Below, piece after piece: positions 34,812 to 43,564 of a DNA stretch of 64,000 nucleotides. The number at the start of each line of letters is the position of its first letter. Within the stretch, counting starts at the first letter, position 1. The DNA is from Fodinibacter sp963707895 (lineage in GTDB: Bacteria > Actinomycetota > Actinomycetes > Actinomycetales > Dermatophilaceae): assembly GCA_963707895.1 (NCBI GenBank), contig CAVPRS010000009.1:1-64000 (forward strand), in the 5' to 3' direction. The notes under the pieces were generated by a model, which did not search any database, was not told the origin of the DNA, and saw only the letters and a program-made list of their open reading frames with translations. A program made the position numbers and the translations under genes.

Positions 34812-35942
34812 GTGAGCGACACCGAGCAGCCGACGTCCATCACGTACGCCGAGGCCGGTGTCGACGTCGAGGCCGGTGACAAGGCCGTCGAGCTGATGAA
34901 GGCCAGCGTCCGCAGGGCCACGCGGCCCGAGGTGCTGGGTGGGCTGGGCGGGTTCGCGGGCATGTTCGACGCGAGCGCGATCGCCCGGATGGCGCGTCCC
35001 GTGCTCGCCACCAGCACCGACGGCGTGGGCACCAAGGTCGCGATCGCGCAGGCCCTCGACCGGCACGACACGATCGGCTTCGACCTGGTCGGCATGGTCG
35101 TCGACGACATCGTGGTCTGCGGGGCCGAGCCGTTGTTCATGACCGACTACATCGCCACCGGCAAGGTCGTCCCCGAGCGGATCGCCGCCATCGTGTCCGG
35201 CATCGCCGCGGCCTGCGAGCAGGCCGGGGTCGCCCTCATCGGCGGCGAGACCGCCGAGCACCCGGGGCTGCTCGAGCCCGACGAGTACGACGTCGCCGGC
35301 GCGGCCACCGGGGTCGTCGAGTACGCCGACCTGCTCGGCCCGCAGCGGGTGCTGCCGGGCGACGTCGTGCTCGGCCTCGCGAGCAGCGGCCTGCACTCCA
35401 ACGGCTACTCCCTCGTGCGGCGGGTCGTCGCGCACGCCGGGTGGGCCCTCGACCGGCACGTCGACGAGTTCGGCCGCACCCTCGGCGAGGAGCTGCTCGA
35501 GCCGACCCGCGTCTACTCCGCCGACCTGCTCGACCTGGTGCGCACCGACGGCGTCGACGTGCACGCCCTCTCGCACGTGACCGGCGGCGGCCTCGCGGCC
35601 AACCTCGCCCGCGTGCTGCCGTCGCACGTGCACGCCCGGCTGGACCGGTCGACCTGGACCCCGCCCCCGGTCTTCACGACGGTCGGCCGCCTCGGCGGTG
35701 TGCCCCGCACCGACCTCGAGCGCACCCTCAACATGGGCGTCGGCTTCGTCGCAGTGCTCCCGGCCGCGAGCGCGCAGGCGGCGTCCGCGCTGCTGGAGGC
35801 GCGCGGCATCCACACCTGGGTGATGGGTGAGGTGCACGCGGTCGAGGACGCCCCGGTCGAGGAGGGCGTCGAGGTGCTGCGCGGCGCCAAGGGCGTCGAG
35901 GGCGGGGCGGTGCAGGTCGTGGGGGAGCACCCCGGCACCTGA
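34812..35942 (+). CDS. purM: Phosphoribosylformylglycinamidine cyclo-ligase
   Basis: A 376-residue AIR synthetase. ITYAEAGVDVEAGDKAVELMK, LGGLGGFAGMFD, the ATP-site STDGVGTKVAIAQALDRHDTIGFDLVGMVVDDIVVCGAEPLFMTDYIATGK, IGGETAEHPGLLEPDEYDVAGAATGVVE, LASSGLHSNGYSLVR and HVTGGGLAANLARVLP are all canonical. It makes aminoimidazole ribotide from FGAM in step five of purine synthesis. GTG start at 34812. purF, the usual partner upstream, is not here; pntB lies upstream instead, separated by a palindrome. Confidence 0.95.
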   Translation: MSDTEQPTSITYAEAGVDVEAGDKAVELMKASVRRATRPEVLGGLGGFAGMFDASAIARMARPVLATSTDGVGTKVAIAQALDRHDTIGFDLVGMVVDDIVVCGAEPLFMTDYIATGKVVPERIAAIVSGIAAACEQAGVALIGGETAEHPGLLEPDEYDVAGAATGVVEYADLLGPQRVLPGDVVLGLASSGLHSNGYSLVRRVVAHAGWALDRHVDEFGRTLGEELLEPTRVYSADLLDLVRTDGVDVHALSHVTGGGLAANLARVLPSHVHARLDRSTWTPPPVFTTVGRLGGVPRTDLERTLNMGVGFVAVLPAASAQAASALLEARGIHTWVMGEVHAVEDAPVEEGVEVLRGAKGVEGGAVQVVGEHPGT

Positions 35943-35995
35943 TCTGAGTACGGGTGCGGATGCCGGGTCCGCGGCTCCCGCGAGACGGTGGCCGG

Positions 35996-36400
35996 ATGAG
36001 CCACCCAGCGCAGCCCGTATCCACCCGCGCCACCGCGCGCGCCCCGAGAGCAGGCTCGGCCGTGCTGGGGGCTCGTGGTTCGGTCACCCGCTGGGCCACC
36101 GGGGTCCTGGCGGTCGCCACGGCCGCACTGCTGCTCTACGTCGTCGCCCTCGTGGTCATGGGCTGGCTCGCGGTGGCGGCCTTCGCGGTGCTGAGGCCCT
36201 CGTCGTCGCTGTCGGTCGACGTCCCGGGGATGTTCGCCGACGCCGCTCCCGCCCTGCTCGTCGGCTGGTGCGTGGGCCGGGCGGCCGCTGCGGTGCTCGA
36301 GCCCGGTGAGTCGGTGCCCCCGGCGGTCGCGGGCGTCGCGGCGGGGTTGCTCGGTGCGGGTGCCGGCGCGGTGGTCCTGGCCCTCACCGGCCTCCTCTGA
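35996..36400 (+). CDS. Small integral membrane protein, unknown function
   Basis: A 134-residue protein: polar, Arg-rich N-terminus (about 1-33), then three hydrophobic helices (GVLAVATAALLLYVVALVVMGWLAVAAFAVL; AAPALLVGWCVGRAAAAV; PAVAGVAAGLLGAGAGAVVLALTGLL). No recognised family. It may be co-transcribed with purM, 53 bases upstream. The stop is followed by a long palindrome. Confidence 0.6.
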   Translation: MSHPAQPVSTRATARAPRAGSAVLGARGSVTRWATGVLAVATAALLLYVVALVVMGWLAVAAFAVLRPSSSLSVDVPGMFADAAPALLVGWCVGRAAAAVLEPGESVPPAVAGVAAGLLGAGAGAVVLALTGLL

Positions 36401-36425
36401 CCCACGAAGTGCATGGCGCCCCACA

Positions 36426-36502
36426 CCCGACTTATTGCGAAATACCCACCCGGAGCGGGCCCTGGAGGCCCCTTTCGGGTGGGCATTTCGCAATAAGTCG
36501 GG
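36426..36502. repeat. 77-bp near-perfect palindrome between convergent genes
   Basis: Left arm CCCGACTTATTGCGAAAT then ACCCACCCG pairs with CGGGTGGGC then ATTTCGCAATAAGTCGGG; the loop itself has a small GGGCCC hairpin. The AT-rich core (TTATTGCGAAAT) is out of character with the neighbourhood. It separates the membrane protein gene from the hydrolase gene, which end towards each other, so it may be a two-way terminator. Confidence 0.75.
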
Positions 36503-36526
36503 GGATTGCCGGGAGCCGGGAGAAGT

Positions 36527-37075
36527 TCAGGTGACCGTGATCTGGGGGGCGTAGAGGGCCATCGCGGCCAGGGCCCGCTCGTGGTTCTCGGGGCTCGACC
36601 CCGCGCACCCCGAGCGCACGACCCGCACGCTCGCCCCGGCATCCGCCGCGGGAAGGGCCGTGGAGAGCACGCAGCAGTCGGTCGACACCCCGGTGAGGGT
36701 CAGGTGGGCGTCGGTGCCGACCAGGTCGCGCAGCACCGGCCACTTGCCGAAGGTCCCGGCCGTGACCACGTGCCCGGCGACGTCGGCGAGCTCGGGCACC
36801 ACGGCATACAGCGGGTCGGAGTCGGGCACCAGCGCGAAGGGCCAGTCGCGGTAGTAGGGGCCCCACGACCCGCCCAGCGAAGGGTCGGCCACGAACCGGG
36901 TCACCACAGTGCGCTCCGGACCGAAGGATGCCGCGAGCTCGACGATGTGCGGCACCGTCGCCGCCCACATGGGCGAGCCCCACGGGGACGTGGCCGGGTC
37001 GGCGAAGACCGCCTGCGGGTCGACGACGACCAGCCAGCCGTCGTCCGCGTCGGGCACCGTGGTCGGCTCGGTCAC
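36527..37075 (-). CDS. Isochorismatase-family cysteine hydrolase
   Basis: A 182-residue cysteine amidohydrolase. The triad is visible: Asp in WLVVVDPQAVFAD, Lys in GTFGKWPVLRDLVG and Cys in LTGVSTDCCVLSTALPAADAGASVRVV. Relatives include nicotinamidase, N-carbamoylsarcosine amidase and ureidoacrylate hydrolase. The GTG at 37075 overlaps the stop of the NCS1 permease (GTGA), so the enzyme probably hydrolyses an amide derived from the imported nucleobase or related compound. Length is slightly under the usual 190-220. Confidence 0.87.
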   Translation of the reverse strand: MTEPTTVPDADDGWLVVVDPQAVFADPATSPWGSPMWAATVPHIVELAASFGPERTVVTRFVADPSLGGSWGPYYRDWPFALVPDSDPLYAVVPELADVAGHVVTAGTFGKWPVLRDLVGTDAHLTLTGVSTDCCVLSTALPAADAGASVRVVRSGCAGSSPENHERALAAMALYAPQITVT

Positions 37076-38613
37076 CGGGCCGGCTCGCGGTCGGCGGACG
37101 TCGCGGACCCGGACACGGTGGGAGCGCCGGCCTCCTGACGACGCACCCGTGCGCGCCGAGCGACGTAGGTCACGAGGAAGCTCAGCACGAGGGCGAGCAG
37201 CACGCCGATGTTGGAGTAGGCCCAGTTGCCGTCCCAGTACGGGGCGCCGTCGCCCTCGGTGACGTAGGTGCCCAGCCCGAGCGGCTCGAGCAGGTAGCCC
37301 TGCCAGTTGTTCCACGCGGCATCCGTCGCGAAGTTGTTGACGACCAGGCCCCATCCGATCACCGACGCCACGACCATCGTCCCGATCGAGACCCAGTCGA
37401 AGGCTCCGTAGCGGCCGCGGGTGTCGAAGAGGTCCTCGTCGTCGTAGTCGCGCTTGCGCAGGGCGATGTCGGCGATCATGATCCCCGCCCACGACGCCAG
37501 CGGCACCCCGAGCGTGATCAGGAACGACTGGAACGGCCCGATGAAGTCCTCGGCGAAGAAGACGACCCAGATCGTGCCCAGGGTGAGGATGACGCCGTCG
37601 ACGAGCGCCGCCGCCGGCCGCGGGATACGCACGCCGAGGGAGAGCAGGGTGAGCCCGGAGGAGTAGATGCCGAGCACCGCACCGGAGACGAGCGACAGGA
37701 TCACCGCGACGAGGAACGGCACGAGCAGCCAGGTCGGCAGCAGCGTGGCAAGGGTTCCGATCGGGTCGGCCGCGATGCCTGCCTTGAGCTTTTCGTCGGA
37801 CCCGGCCAGCAGGAGGCCGTAGATGACCAGGATGACCGGGGCGACCGCCCCGCCGAAGGTGTTCCACCCGACGATGGCCGCGCCCGAGGCGTCGCGCCGC
37901 TGGTAGCGCGACCAGTCGGCGGCGATGTTGATCCAGCCCAGGCCGAACCCGGTCATCACCAGCACCAGGGCCCCGATCATGGCCTGCGACGACCCGCTGG
38001 GCATGGCCTGTACGGCGCTCCAGTGGACGTCCTTCAGCGTGAACAGGATGTAGCCGACCGTGACGATGCCGGTGACCCAGGTGAGCACCGACTGCATCCG
38101 CATGATGATGTGGTAGCCGGCCACCGAGGCCGCGACGATCATCAGCGCGACGACGGCGGCCGCCACGATCTTGGTGGTCGTGCCGCCACCCCAGCCGAGC
38201 TGCTCGAAGATCGTCGAGGTCGCGAGCACCGCGAGGATGGCCAGGAAGGTCTCCCAGCCGATCGAGGTCAGCCAGGAGATGACGCCGGGCACCTTCTGCC
38301 CGTTGACGCCGAAGGCGGCCCGCGACAGCACCATCGTCGGCGCCGAGCCGCGCTTGCCCGCGATCGCGATGATGCCGCACAGGGCGAACGAGACGATCAC
38401 GCCGACGACGGTGACCAGCGCGGCCTGCCAGAAGGAGATGCCGAAGCCCAGCACGAACGCCGCGTAGGAGATGCCGAACACCGACACGTTCGCCGCGAAC
38501 CAGGGCCAGAACAGGTCGCGAGGCCGAGCGGTGCGCTCGGCCTCGTCGATGATCTCGATGCCGGTGGTCTCGACCCCGAGCCGCTTCGTCGCGGCGACCG
38601 TCGTCTCAGTCAT
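37072..38613 (-). CDS. NCS1-family nucleobase (purine-cytosine/allantoin-like) permease
   Basis: A 513-residue protein with about 12 helices. ARPRDLFWPWFAANVSVFGISYAAFVLGFGISFWQAALVTVVGVIVS, GKRGSAPTMVLSRAAFGVNGQKVPGVISWLTSIGWE and GFGLGWINIAADWSRYQRRDASGAAIVGWNTFGG are classic NCS1 signatures (the last is the substrate-binding helix 6-7 region). NCS1 carriers import purines, cytosine, hydantoins, thiamine or related compounds with Na+ or H+. ATG at 38613 is preferred; 38625 would add four residues. The C-terminus is a basic tail. Operon with the cysteine hydrolase. Confidence 0.9.
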   Translation of the reverse strand: MTETTVAATKRLGVETTGIEIIDEAERTARPRDLFWPWFAANVSVFGISYAAFVLGFGISFWQAALVTVVGVIVSFALCGIIAIAGKRGSAPTMVLSRAAFGVNGQKVPGVISWLTSIGWETFLAILAVLATSTIFEQLGWGGGTTTKIVAAAVVALMIVAASVAGYHIIMRMQSVLTWVTGIVTVGYILFTLKDVHWSAVQAMPSGSSQAMIGALVLVMTGFGLGWINIAADWSRYQRRDASGAAIVGWNTFGGAVAPVILVIYGLLLAGSDEKLKAGIAADPIGTLATLLPTWLLVPFLVAVILSLVSGAVLGIYSSGLTLLSLGVRIPRPAAALVDGVILTLGTIWVVFFAEDFIGPFQSFLITLGVPLASWAGIMIADIALRKRDYDDEDLFDTRGRYGAFDWVSIGTMVVASVIGWGLVVNNFATDAAWNNWQGYLLEPLGLGTYVTEGDGAPYWDGNWAYSNIGVLLALVLSFLVTYVARRARVRRQEAGAPTVSGSATSADREPAR

Positions 38614-38735
38614 ACCGGCGAGCATAGGCCCGCGTCGGCGCCCCGGACGGTTGCGACGTCAGCGCGTGCGGTGGAGGCTCGACTCACACCCGCACCGGCG
38701 GCGCGGGTGGCACGAAGGGCTCGATCAGGGCGGCG

Positions 38736-38930
38736 TCAACGCCGACCCGACGACCACTGCCCGTAGTCGTCCTCGTCCTCCCGTTCGCGGTCGTCGGTGC
38801 TTGCCCGACCACCGCTCTGGGCGGTTCCGTGTAGTTCTCGCTCAAGCGCGGAGAGATCGGTGTCCGGGCTGTAGTACTTCAGCTCGCGAGCGACCTTCGT
38901 CTGCTTGGCCTTGGCTCGGCCGCGCCCCAT
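38736..38930 (-). CDS. DUF3073 family protein
   Basis: A 64-residue protein with the DUF3073 start MGRGRAKAKQTKVARELKYYSPDTDLSALERELHG and a hydrophilic Asp/Glu/Arg tail. The family is small, basic at the N-terminus and nearly universal in actinobacteria; function unknown. The ATG at 38930 begins the conserved motif; the longer frame upstream is not conserved. Confidence 0.9.
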   Translation of the reverse strand: MGRGRAKAKQTKVARELKYYSPDTDLSALERELHGTAQSGGRASTDDREREDEDDYGQWSSGRR

Positions 38931-39162
38931 GGCGTGACCCCCTCGTGCGTCTGCCGGGGCGGCATCGCTCGCCGGACGGCCCCGTGAATCAGGGTCATCC
39001 CACGTCGCGGAGCGGTCCCGGGAATCGTGTGTGTGTCGTGACGCCAACGGTACATGAGAGGAGCACGTCCGGCGACGCCGTGTCCGTCAACCGCGCCGCG
39101 CGTCGTCCATGTTCCCCTCGCGCACCCTCGACGCAGCCGTTTCGGATGCCGGCCACGGCCCC

Positions 39163-40263
39163 TCAGCGGGCCGACGCGCCGACCCGGTCGCCGGGCAGCC
39201 AGGGGGTCTGGCCACCTCCGGCGACCCGTCGCTCCGCCAGCCGGTCGGCGGCCACGGCGGGGCTCACTCCGGCCGCATCGGCGTCGCGCAGCACCCGCAG
39301 GGTGTGCTCGAAGATCGTCGCCGTGCGCTCGCGGGCCCGCCGCATGTCGAACCCGTGCAGCTCGTCGCTGACCTGGATCACCCCACCTGCGTTGACGAGG
39401 AAGTCGGGCGCGTAGGTGATGCCGCGGGCCAGCAGCCGGTCGGCGGTGCCGCCCTCGCCCTCGCTGACCAGCTGGTTGTTGGCGCCCCCGCAGACCACCC
39501 GAGCGCGCAGCGCCTCCACGGTCACCTCGTCGAGGGCGCCGCCGAGCGCGTTGGGGCTGAACACGTCGACCTCCTCGCGCACCAGGTCCTCGAGGTCGGC
39601 GACGGCGCGCACCCGGGGGTGGACACGCAGCAGGGCGCGCACGGCATCCGCGTTGACGTCGGTGACCACGACCTCGGCGCCGTCCTCGAGGAGGTGGTCG
39701 GTGAGCCGCCGGCCGACCTTGCCGACGCCGGCGATGGCGACCCGGCGCCCGGCCAGGGTCGGCTCGCCCCACACGTGCTGGGCCGCGGCCCGCATCCCCT
39801 CGAAGACCCCGTACGCGGTGAGCACCGAGGAGTCGCCCGCTCCGCCGCGCTCGGGCGAGCGCCCGGTGGCCCACCGGGTCGTCTCGCCGACGACGTCCAT
39901 GTCGGCGACGTAGGTGCCCACGTCGCAGGCGGTGACGTAGCGGCCCCCGAGCGACTCGACGAAGCGGCCGTACGCGCGGAGCAGCTCGGGCGTCTTGTCG
40001 CGACGCGGGTCGCCGATGATCACCGCCTTGCCGCCACCGTGGTCGAGCCCGGCGACGGCGTTCTTGCTGGTCATCGCGCGGGACAGGCGCAGGACGTCGG
40101 CGAGGGCCTGGTCGGTGGAGGAGTAGGGATGGAACCGGGTGCCCCCCAGCCCGGGCCCGAGCGAGGTGTCGTGCAGGGCGATGATCGCGCGAAGCCCGGT
40201 GTCGGGGTCGGTGCAGAAGGCGACCTGCTCGTGACCCGCCAGGTCGATCAGGTCGGTGGCCAT
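39163..40263 (-). CDS. Glu/Leu/Phe/Val dehydrogenase (leucine/valine dehydrogenase type)
   Basis: A 366-residue amino-acid dehydrogenase. GLRAIIALHDTSLGPGLGGTRFHPYSSTDQALADVLRLSRAMTSKNAVAGLDHGGGKAVIIGDP carries the catalytic Lys (DHGGGKAV) and Gly-rich turn; the NAD fold is VAIAGVGKVGRRLTDHLLEDGAEVVVTDVNAD; CGGANNQL and APDFLVNAGGVIQV complete the family pattern. It deaminates branched-chain amino acids with NAD+, feeding branched-chain keto acids to fatty-acid or antibiotic synthesis. ATG at 40263 has AGGAGAG eight bases upstream. Unlinked to other catabolic genes here. Confidence 0.92.
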   Translation of the reverse strand: MATDLIDLAGHEQVAFCTDPDTGLRAIIALHDTSLGPGLGGTRFHPYSSTDQALADVLRLSRAMTSKNAVAGLDHGGGKAVIIGDPRRDKTPELLRAYGRFVESLGGRYVTACDVGTYVADMDVVGETTRWATGRSPERGGAGDSSVLTAYGVFEGMRAAAQHVWGEPTLAGRRVAIAGVGKVGRRLTDHLLEDGAEVVVTDVNADAVRALLRVHPRVRAVADLEDLVREEVDVFSPNALGGALDEVTVEALRARVVCGGANNQLVSEGEGGTADRLLARGITYAPDFLVNAGGVIQVSDELHGFDMRRARERTATIFEHTLRVLRDADAAGVSPAVAADRLAERRVAGGGQTPWLPGDRVGASAR

Positions 40264-40373
40264 GGCGCTCTCCTGTTCGGTCGGCTGCATCCACGCTAAC
40301 CCTCCCGGCACGCGACGTCGCAGCGACCGGGTCTCCCCGCCACCCGCCGCGGGTCGTGGGGCAGGATGGGGCC

Positions 40374-41411
40374 ATGACGGAGCCACGCGGTCTGCGGGTC
40401 GGGTACAAGGCGTCCGCGGAGCAGTTCGCACCCGGCGAGCTCGCGGGCTACGCGGTGCGGGCCGAGGAGCTCGGCCTGGACTCGGTGACCATCTCCGACC
40501 ACTTCCAGCCCTGGCGTCTCGAGGGTGGCCACGCCCCGAACTCGCTGGCCTGGATGTCCTGGGTGCTCGCCCGCACCGAGCGGGTGCTCGTCGGCACCTC
40601 CGTGATGACGCCGACCTTCCGCTACAACCCCGCCGTCGTCGCCCAGACCTTCGCCACCATGGCGTGCCTTGCGCCGGGCCGGGTGATGCTCGGCGTCGGC
40701 ACCGGCGAGGCGCTCAACGAGGTCGCGGTCGGGTCGGTCGGCGAGGGCGAGTGGCCCGAGTTCAAGGAGCGGTTCGGGCGGCTGCGCGAGGCGGTGCGCC
40801 TGATGCGCGAGCTGTGGACGCAGGACCGGGTCACCTTCGAGGGCGACTACTACCGCACCGAGGACGCCGCCATCTACGACCGCCCCGAGCAGCCGGTGCC
40901 GGTCTACGTCGCCGCGGGCGGACCGATGGTCGCCCGCTACGCCGGCCGCGTCGCCGACGGCTTCATCTGCACGTCGGGCAAGGGGGTCGAGCTGTACGCC
41001 GACCAGCTGGTGCCGGCGGTCGACGAGGGGCTCGACAAGGCCGAACGCGGCCACGACGAGATCGACCGGATGCTCGAGGTCAAGCTCTCGTGGGACCCCG
41101 ACCCCGAGCGAGCCCTGGAGAACACCCGGTTCTGGGCGCCGCTGTCGCTCACCCCCGAGCAGAAGCACTCGATCCACGGCCCGGCCGAGATGGAGCGCAC
41201 TGCCGACGAGCTGCCCATCGAGCAGGTGGCGAAGCGCTGGGTGGTGGCCTCTCGCCCCGAGGAGGTCGTCGAGGCGCTCAAGGTCTACACCGACCTCGGC
41301 TTCGACCACCTCGTCGTGCACGGCCCCGGCCACGACCAGGAGCGCTTCCTCTCCACCTTCGCCGAGCAGGTCCTGCCGGGCCTGCGCGAGCTCACTCCCG
41401 CCGCCCGGTGA
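40374..41411 (+). CDS. fgd: F420-dependent glucose-6-phosphate dehydrogenase
   Basis: A 345-residue luciferase-like F420 enzyme that closely follows mycobacterial FGD1: LRVGYKASAEQFAPGEL, DSVTISDHFQPWRLEGGHAPNSLAWMSWVLARTERVLVGTSVMTPTFRYNPAVVAQTFATMACLAPGRVMLGVGTGEALNE, GPMVARYAGRVADGFICTSGKG and NTRFWAPLSLTPEQKHSIHGPAEMERTADELPIEQVAKRWVVAS. His in SDHFQPW and Glu in the GEALNE region match the catalytic residues. It reduces F420 using glucose 6-phosphate. An ATG at 40374 is chosen over an earlier one at 40356. First gene of a four-gene operon with folP2. Confidence 0.95.
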   Translation: MTEPRGLRVGYKASAEQFAPGELAGYAVRAEELGLDSVTISDHFQPWRLEGGHAPNSLAWMSWVLARTERVLVGTSVMTPTFRYNPAVVAQTFATMACLAPGRVMLGVGTGEALNEVAVGSVGEGEWPEFKERFGRLREAVRLMRELWTQDRVTFEGDYYRTEDAAIYDRPEQPVPVYVAAGGPMVARYAGRVADGFICTSGKGVELYADQLVPAVDEGLDKAERGHDEIDRMLEVKLSWDPDPERALENTRFWAPLSLTPEQKHSIHGPAEMERTADELPIEQVAKRWVVASRPEEVVEALKVYTDLGFDHLVVHGPGHDQERFLSTFAEQVLPGLRELTPAAR

Positions 41412-41418
41412 GCGCCCG

Positions 41419-42360
41419 GTGACCGCCGACGGCATCCCGGATGCCGTGGTGCCGCCCGGCGTGCCCGCGCCACCCAGTGCCCTGCGCCTGCGCGGGCGCA
41501 CCTTCGACGCCGGCCACCCGGCCGTGATGGCGATCGTCAACCGCACGACCGACTCGTTCTGGTCCGGGAACCGGCACGGTGACCTCGCCTCGGCGCGGCG
41601 TGCCCTCGACGCGGCCGTGGAGGCCGGTGCCGACATCGTCGACGTCGGCGGGGTGCGGGCCGGCCAGGAGGGCGAGGTGGTGACGGTCGAGCAGGAGGTC
41701 GAGCGGGTCGTGCCGTTCCTCGCCCGCGCCCGCGAGGACCACCCCGACCTCGTGCTCAGCCTCGACACCTGGCGCTCGGAGGTGGCCCGGGTGGCCGCTG
41801 CCGAGGCCGGGCTCGACCTGGTCAACGACACCTGGGCCGGTCACGACCGCGACCTCGTGCACGTCGCGGCGCAGTGCGGCGCGGGCTACGTCGTCTCGCA
41901 CACCGGGGGCCTGCCCCCACGCACCGACCCCGTCGGCGTGACCTACCCGCCGGAGCCCCTCGGGGTCCTCGCCGACGCCCTGCGCACCCTGAGCGACGGG
42001 GCCGAGCGCGCGGTGGCGGCCGGCATCCCGTCGGACCGGGTGCTCGTCGACCCGACCCTGGACTTCGGCAAGACCACCGCGCACTCGCTCACCCTGCTTC
42101 GGCACACCGAGTCGATCGTCGCGCTGGGTTACCCCGTGCTGCAGGCGTTGTCCCGCAAGGACTTCGTCGGCGAGACCCTCGACCTGCCGCCGGACGACCG
42201 GCTCGAGGGGACGCTGGCGGCCACCGCGGTCGCCGCGTGGCTCGGGGCCACGGTGTTCCGGGCGCACGACGTGCGGGCCACCCGGCGGGTCGTCGACATG
42301 GTCGCGTCGATCCGGGGTGAGCGGGCGCCGCTGCTGGCCGAGCGCGGGGTGGCCCGGTGA
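41419..42360 (+). CDS. folP2: Dihydropteroate synthase-like protein, FolP2 type
   Basis: A 313-residue TIM-barrel of the DHPS family. The opening HPAVMAIVNRTTDSFWSGNRHGDLASARRALDAAVEAGADIVDVGGVRAG diverges from canonical folP (which has VMGVLNVTPDSFSDGG and DIGGESTRPG) and is like actinobacterial FolP2, whose mycobacterial member is reported not to make dihydropteroate. LSLDTWRSEVARVAAAEAGLDLVNDTWAGHD and LVDPTLDFGKTTAHSLTLLRH continue the fold. The GTG start is 7 bases after fgd, and the gene overlaps the CoA transferase by 4. Its role, perhaps related to pterin or F420-linked chemistry, is open. Confidence 0.82.
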   Translation: MTADGIPDAVVPPGVPAPPSALRLRGRTFDAGHPAVMAIVNRTTDSFWSGNRHGDLASARRALDAAVEAGADIVDVGGVRAGQEGEVVTVEQEVERVVPFLARAREDHPDLVLSLDTWRSEVARVAAAEAGLDLVNDTWAGHDRDLVHVAAQCGAGYVVSHTGGLPPRTDPVGVTYPPEPLGVLADALRTLSDGAERAVAAGIPSDRVLVDPTLDFGKTTAHSLTLLRHTESIVALGYPVLQALSRKDFVGETLDLPPDDRLEGTLAATAVAAWLGATVFRAHDVRATRRVVDMVASIRGERAPLLAERGVAR

Positions 42361-43544
42361 CCGACGCCACCAGCGGGCCGGCGACCCTCGGCGACGAGTC
42401 GGTGCCGCGCGCACCCGGCCCGCTGGACGGCATCCGGGTGGTCGAGCTCGGCGGCATCGGGCCGACACCGTTCGCGGGGATGATGCTGGCCGAGCTGGGC
42501 GCCGACGTCGTGCGCGTGGACCGGCCTGGCGAGACGAACCCGCTGGCCCTCGCAGGCGGCCTGCGACGGTCGCGGCCGAGCATCGCGGTCGACCTCAAGA
42601 CCGGTGCCGGGCGGGCCGTGGTGCAGCGACTCGTCGATGGTGCCGACGTGCTCGTCGAGGGCTACCGGCCGGGCGTGGCCGAGCGGCTCGGGCTCGGCCC
42701 GGACGAGTGCCTCGCGCGAAACCCTCGGCTGGTCCATGCCCGGATGACCGGCTGGGGGCAGACCGGCCCGTGGGCGCAGCGAGCCGGGCACGACATCACG
42801 TATGCGGCCGTGTCCGGCACGCTGCACGCGCTCGGCACGGCGGAGCGGCCGGTGGCGCCGGTGCCGGTGATCGGCGACTTCGCGGGTGGGTCGCTCTACC
42901 TCGTCGTCGGGGTGCTCGCCGCGCTCATCGCCCGGGGGACGACCGGGCGGGGGCAGGTCGTGGACGCCGCCATGGTCGACGGTGCGGCCCACCTGTTCTC
43001 GATGGTGCACGGCCTGCTCGGGTCCGGGGGCTGGCGCGACGAGCGCGAGGCCAACCTGCTCGACGGCGGGGCGCCGTTCTACGCGGTCTACCAGTGCGCC
43101 GACGGTCGCTTCGTCGCCGTGGGGGCTCTCGAGCCGCCGTTCTGGGCCGAGCTGGTCGCCGGGCTCGGAGTCGACGTGCTGGGGGAGCAGTACGACGTCG
43201 ACACCTGGCCGGCCCAGCGCGAGGCGTTCGAGGGTGCCTTCCGCACCCGCTCCCGTGACGAGTGGGCGGCCCACTTCGAGGGCACCGACGCGTGCGTCGC
43301 GCCGGTGCTGTCGCTCACCGAGGCGCCGCACCATCCGCACCTGGCCGGCCGCGGCACGTTCGCACCCGATGCGCACGGCCACCCCGTCCCGCGCACCGGG
43401 CCACGGCTCTCGGCCACGCCGCCGCTCGACCCCGGCGCCGAGCCGGTGCCCGGTGCCGACACGACGGCCTACCTCCTCGCCAACGGGTTCAGCGAGGCGG
43501 AGGTCACCGAGCTGGTCGCCTCCGGGGCGGTCGTCCAGGCCTGA
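42357..43544 (+). CDS. CaiB/BaiF family CoA transferase (alpha-methylacyl-CoA racemase-like)
   Basis: A 395-residue family III CoA enzyme. PLDGIRVVELGGIGPTPFAGMMLAELGADVVRVDRPGE, RPSIAVDLKTGAGRAVVQRLVDGADVLVEGYRPGVAERLGLGPDECLARNPRLVHARMTGWGQTGPWAQRAGHDITYAAVSG and PVPVIGDFAGGSLYLVVGVLAALIAR carry the AMACR/MCR catalytic His (AGHDITY) and Asp (GDFAGGS), with DGGAPFYAVYQCADG downstream. These residues favour racemase over formyl-CoA transferase. It would epimerise 2-methylacyl-CoA esters for beta-oxidation, which fits the enoyl-CoA hydratase gene 20 bases further on. GTG start overlaps folP2 (GTGA). Confidence 0.9.
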   Translation: MTDATSGPATLGDESVPRAPGPLDGIRVVELGGIGPTPFAGMMLAELGADVVRVDRPGETNPLALAGGLRRSRPSIAVDLKTGAGRAVVQRLVDGADVLVEGYRPGVAERLGLGPDECLARNPRLVHARMTGWGQTGPWAQRAGHDITYAAVSGTLHALGTAERPVAPVPVIGDFAGGSLYLVVGVLAALIARGTTGRGQVVDAAMVDGAAHLFSMVHGLLGSGGWRDEREANLLDGGAPFYAVYQCADGRFVAVGALEPPFWAELVAGLGVDVLGEQYDVDTWPAQREAFEGAFRTRSRDEWAAHFEGTDACVAPVLSLTEAPHHPHLAGRGTFAPDAHGHPVPRTGPRLSATPPLDPGAEPVPGADTTAYLLANGFSEAEVTELVASGAVVQA

Positions 43545-43564
43545 CCCTGCGGTTGGATGGCGAC

